DNA of 6,068 bases from Parcubacteria group bacterium CG11_big_fil_rev_8_21_14_0_20_39_14. GTDB taxonomy: Bacteria; Patescibacteriota; Minisyncoccia; Minisyncoccales; GCA-002787255. The translations under genes were made by a program, and so were the position numbers. Below, one piece after another: positions 5,086-6,068 of this stretch. The stretch covers positions 1 through 6,068 of the forward strand of contig PCWD01000044.1 of NCBI GenBank assembly GCA_002787255.1, written 5' to 3'. The notes under the pieces are model-generated. The model searched no databases, was not told the origin of the DNA, and worked only from the letters and a program-made list of their open reading frames with translations. Position 1 is the first letter of the stretch. Each line of letters opens with the position of its first letter.

Positions 5086-6068
5086 TTTTCTCTCAGGCGG
5101 TACATTAGGGCTTCAGAGAGATGGTCAAAAGAAATTTTCTCTAAACCTTCCAAATCAGCAATAGTCCTGGCCACTTTTAATACCCGGTGATAGCCTCTGG
5201 CCGAAAGCTGACCAGAGTCAACGCATTTTCTTAAAAGGTTTTCAGAAGTGCTGTCAATTTGACAGTATTTTTTTATTTGGGGAATCTCCATTTCTGAATT
5301 AGTTTTATCTTTTTTAAATCTTTCTCCTTGAATTTGCCTGGCTTTTTCTACTCGTTCTCTAACTTTTTGGCTACAATTTTCCTCATCTACTGCCGCCAAT
5401 TTTTCATATTTTATTGAGGGAACATTAATAAAGAGGTCAACCCTATCCATCAGGGGTCCGGAAAGCTTCCGCCGATACATTTGAATTTGGGGATTGGTGC
5501 AGCTGCATTTCTTTTCTGGATCACCATAATTACCACAGGGGCAGGGATTGGAAGCTGCCACCAAGGTGAAACGGGCGGGCAACGAAAGGGAATGCCTTGC
5601 CCTCAGAACTGTAATTTGACCTTCTTCAATCGGTTGTCTTAAACTTTCCAAGACATCGCGATGAAATTCCGGAAATTCATCCAAAAACAAAACTCCTCGA
5701 TGAGCCAGAGTAATTTCGCCCGGTCGGGGAGGGTTACCGCCACCGATTAAGGCCACTTCAGAAGCAGTATGGTGAGGAGAACGAAAGGGCCGAAAATTAA
5801 TCAGAGGCTTTTCTTTTGGTAGAAGCCCAGCAATGCTATAAATTTTAGTTACTTCCAGAGATTCTTCAAAAGAAAGAGGCGGCAAAATTGAAGGAATAGC
5901 TTTGGCTAATAAGGTTTTTCCGGCACCCGGCGGACCTTGCATCATAAGATGATGGCTGCCGCTAGCCCCAATCTCTAAAGCCCTTTTACTAGATTCTTGA
6001 CCTTTGATATAGCCTAAATCAACCGGATAATTTGGAGCCTGGAAAAAATCTCCGGGGTCGGTTTTTTG
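5082..6068 (-). CDS. comM: ComM/YifB-type Mg-chelatase-like AAA+ ATPase (N-terminus beyond window)
   Basis: This is a partial gene: the open frame runs to the window edge and 328 residues are visible. The family is usually about 500 residues, so roughly 170-180 N-terminal residues, including the Lon-protease-like fold, are missing. An internal Met at 5945 is not the start, because the family-typical VDLGYIKGQESSKRALEI lies before it. In fragment numbering, Walker A GPPGAGKT is at 45-52, Walker B GVLFLDEF at about 125-132, the sensor AASNP at 171-175, the Cys cluster CPC...CSC at 176/178/188/190 (likely metal-binding), GPLMDRVD with an Arg-finger-like residue at 204-211, and the Mg_chelatase_C domain with SARGYHRVLKVARTIADLEG at 289-308. 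ComM is known as a hexameric helicase promoting branch migration when transformed DNA is integrated. The name chelatase is historical; nothing here suggests porphyrin metallation. A competence role fits but is inferred from family. It ends TAG within the CTAG shared with the opposing gene. Confidence 0.92.
   Translation of the reverse strand, partial: QKTDPGDFFQAPNYPVDLGYIKGQESSKRALEIGASGSHHLMMQGPPGAGKTLLAKAIPSILPPLSFEESLEVTKIYSIAGLLPKEKPLINFRPFRSPHHTASEVALIGGGNPPRPGEITLAHRGVLFLDEFPEFHRDVLESLRQPIEEGQITVLRARHSLSLPARFTLVAASNPCPCGNYGDPEKKCSCTNPQIQMYRRKLSGPLMDRVDLFINVPSIKYEKLAAVDEENCSQKVRERVEKARQIQGERFKKDKTNSEMEIPQIKKYCQIDSTSENLLRKCVDSGQLSARGYHRVLKVARTIADLEGLEKISFDHLSEALMYRLREN

Noticed and set aside
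5490..5560. Cys-rich CPC...CSC cluster as a novel inserted metal site
   Set aside because: A four-cysteine cluster after the sensor motif is normal for ComM/YifB proteins.
5082..5945. Starting the ComM-like gene at the internal Met codon 5945
   Set aside because: The frame stays open to the window edge and the residues before that Met match the family, so the true start lies outside the window.

Overview
The window is a chromosomal segment of a small-genome bacterium. The best guess is a member of the Patescibacteria / Candidate Phyla Radiation, probably Parcubacteria-like; this is inference. The reasons are a very long VirB6/TrbL-like polytopic membrane protein beside rsmA, tightly packed genes, weak or absent Shine-Dalgarno sites at some starts, a low-40s G+C content, and palindromic and low-complexity repeats lying inside a housekeeping gene. 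TGA is read as a stop here and Trp is TGG, so the UGA-glycine code of Gracilibacteria/Absconditabacteria does not apply.

Layout from left to right. (1) 1-313, + strand: a 76-residue unidentified protein with a near-perfect Shine-Dalgarno site, higher G+C than its neighbours, and its own intrinsic terminator. (2) 312-3985, - strand: a likely two-gene operon read right to left. It holds rsmA (ksgA, 16S rRNA dimethyladenosine transferase), then 11 bp later a 914-residue membrane protein with a signal peptide, about eight membrane segments and a 550-residue charged, partly coiled-coil tail. (3) 3986-4050: a 65-bp divergent intergenic region with a near-consensus sigma70-type promoter facing right. 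(4) 4051-5085, + strand: an anchored or secreted cell-wall hydrolase with two LysM domains and a CHAP domain. (5) 5082-6068, - strand: the C-terminal two thirds of a ComM/YifB-type Mg-chelatase-like AAA+ ATPase, cut by the window edge and overlapping gene 4 by 4 bp at a CTAG shared by both stop codons.

The gene set combines ribosome maturation, a secretion or conjugation-type membrane channel, peptidoglycan remodelling and a DNA-uptake-associated helicase. The last three fit a cell-envelope and competence/secretion theme, but only rsmA and the VirB6-like gene look co-transcribed.

The most striking feature is in rsmA. A 58-bp element that can fold as a three-way junction (an outer 12-bp stem enclosing two small hairpins) lies in frame between SAM-binding motifs I and II, adding 20 residues absent from normal RsmA. 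Two further repeat-like tracts are also translated within the same gene. This resembles the Rickettsia palindromic element phenomenon, in which mobile palindromes are tolerated inside coding genes. No tRNA, rRNA, CRISPR array, transposase or integrase was seen.
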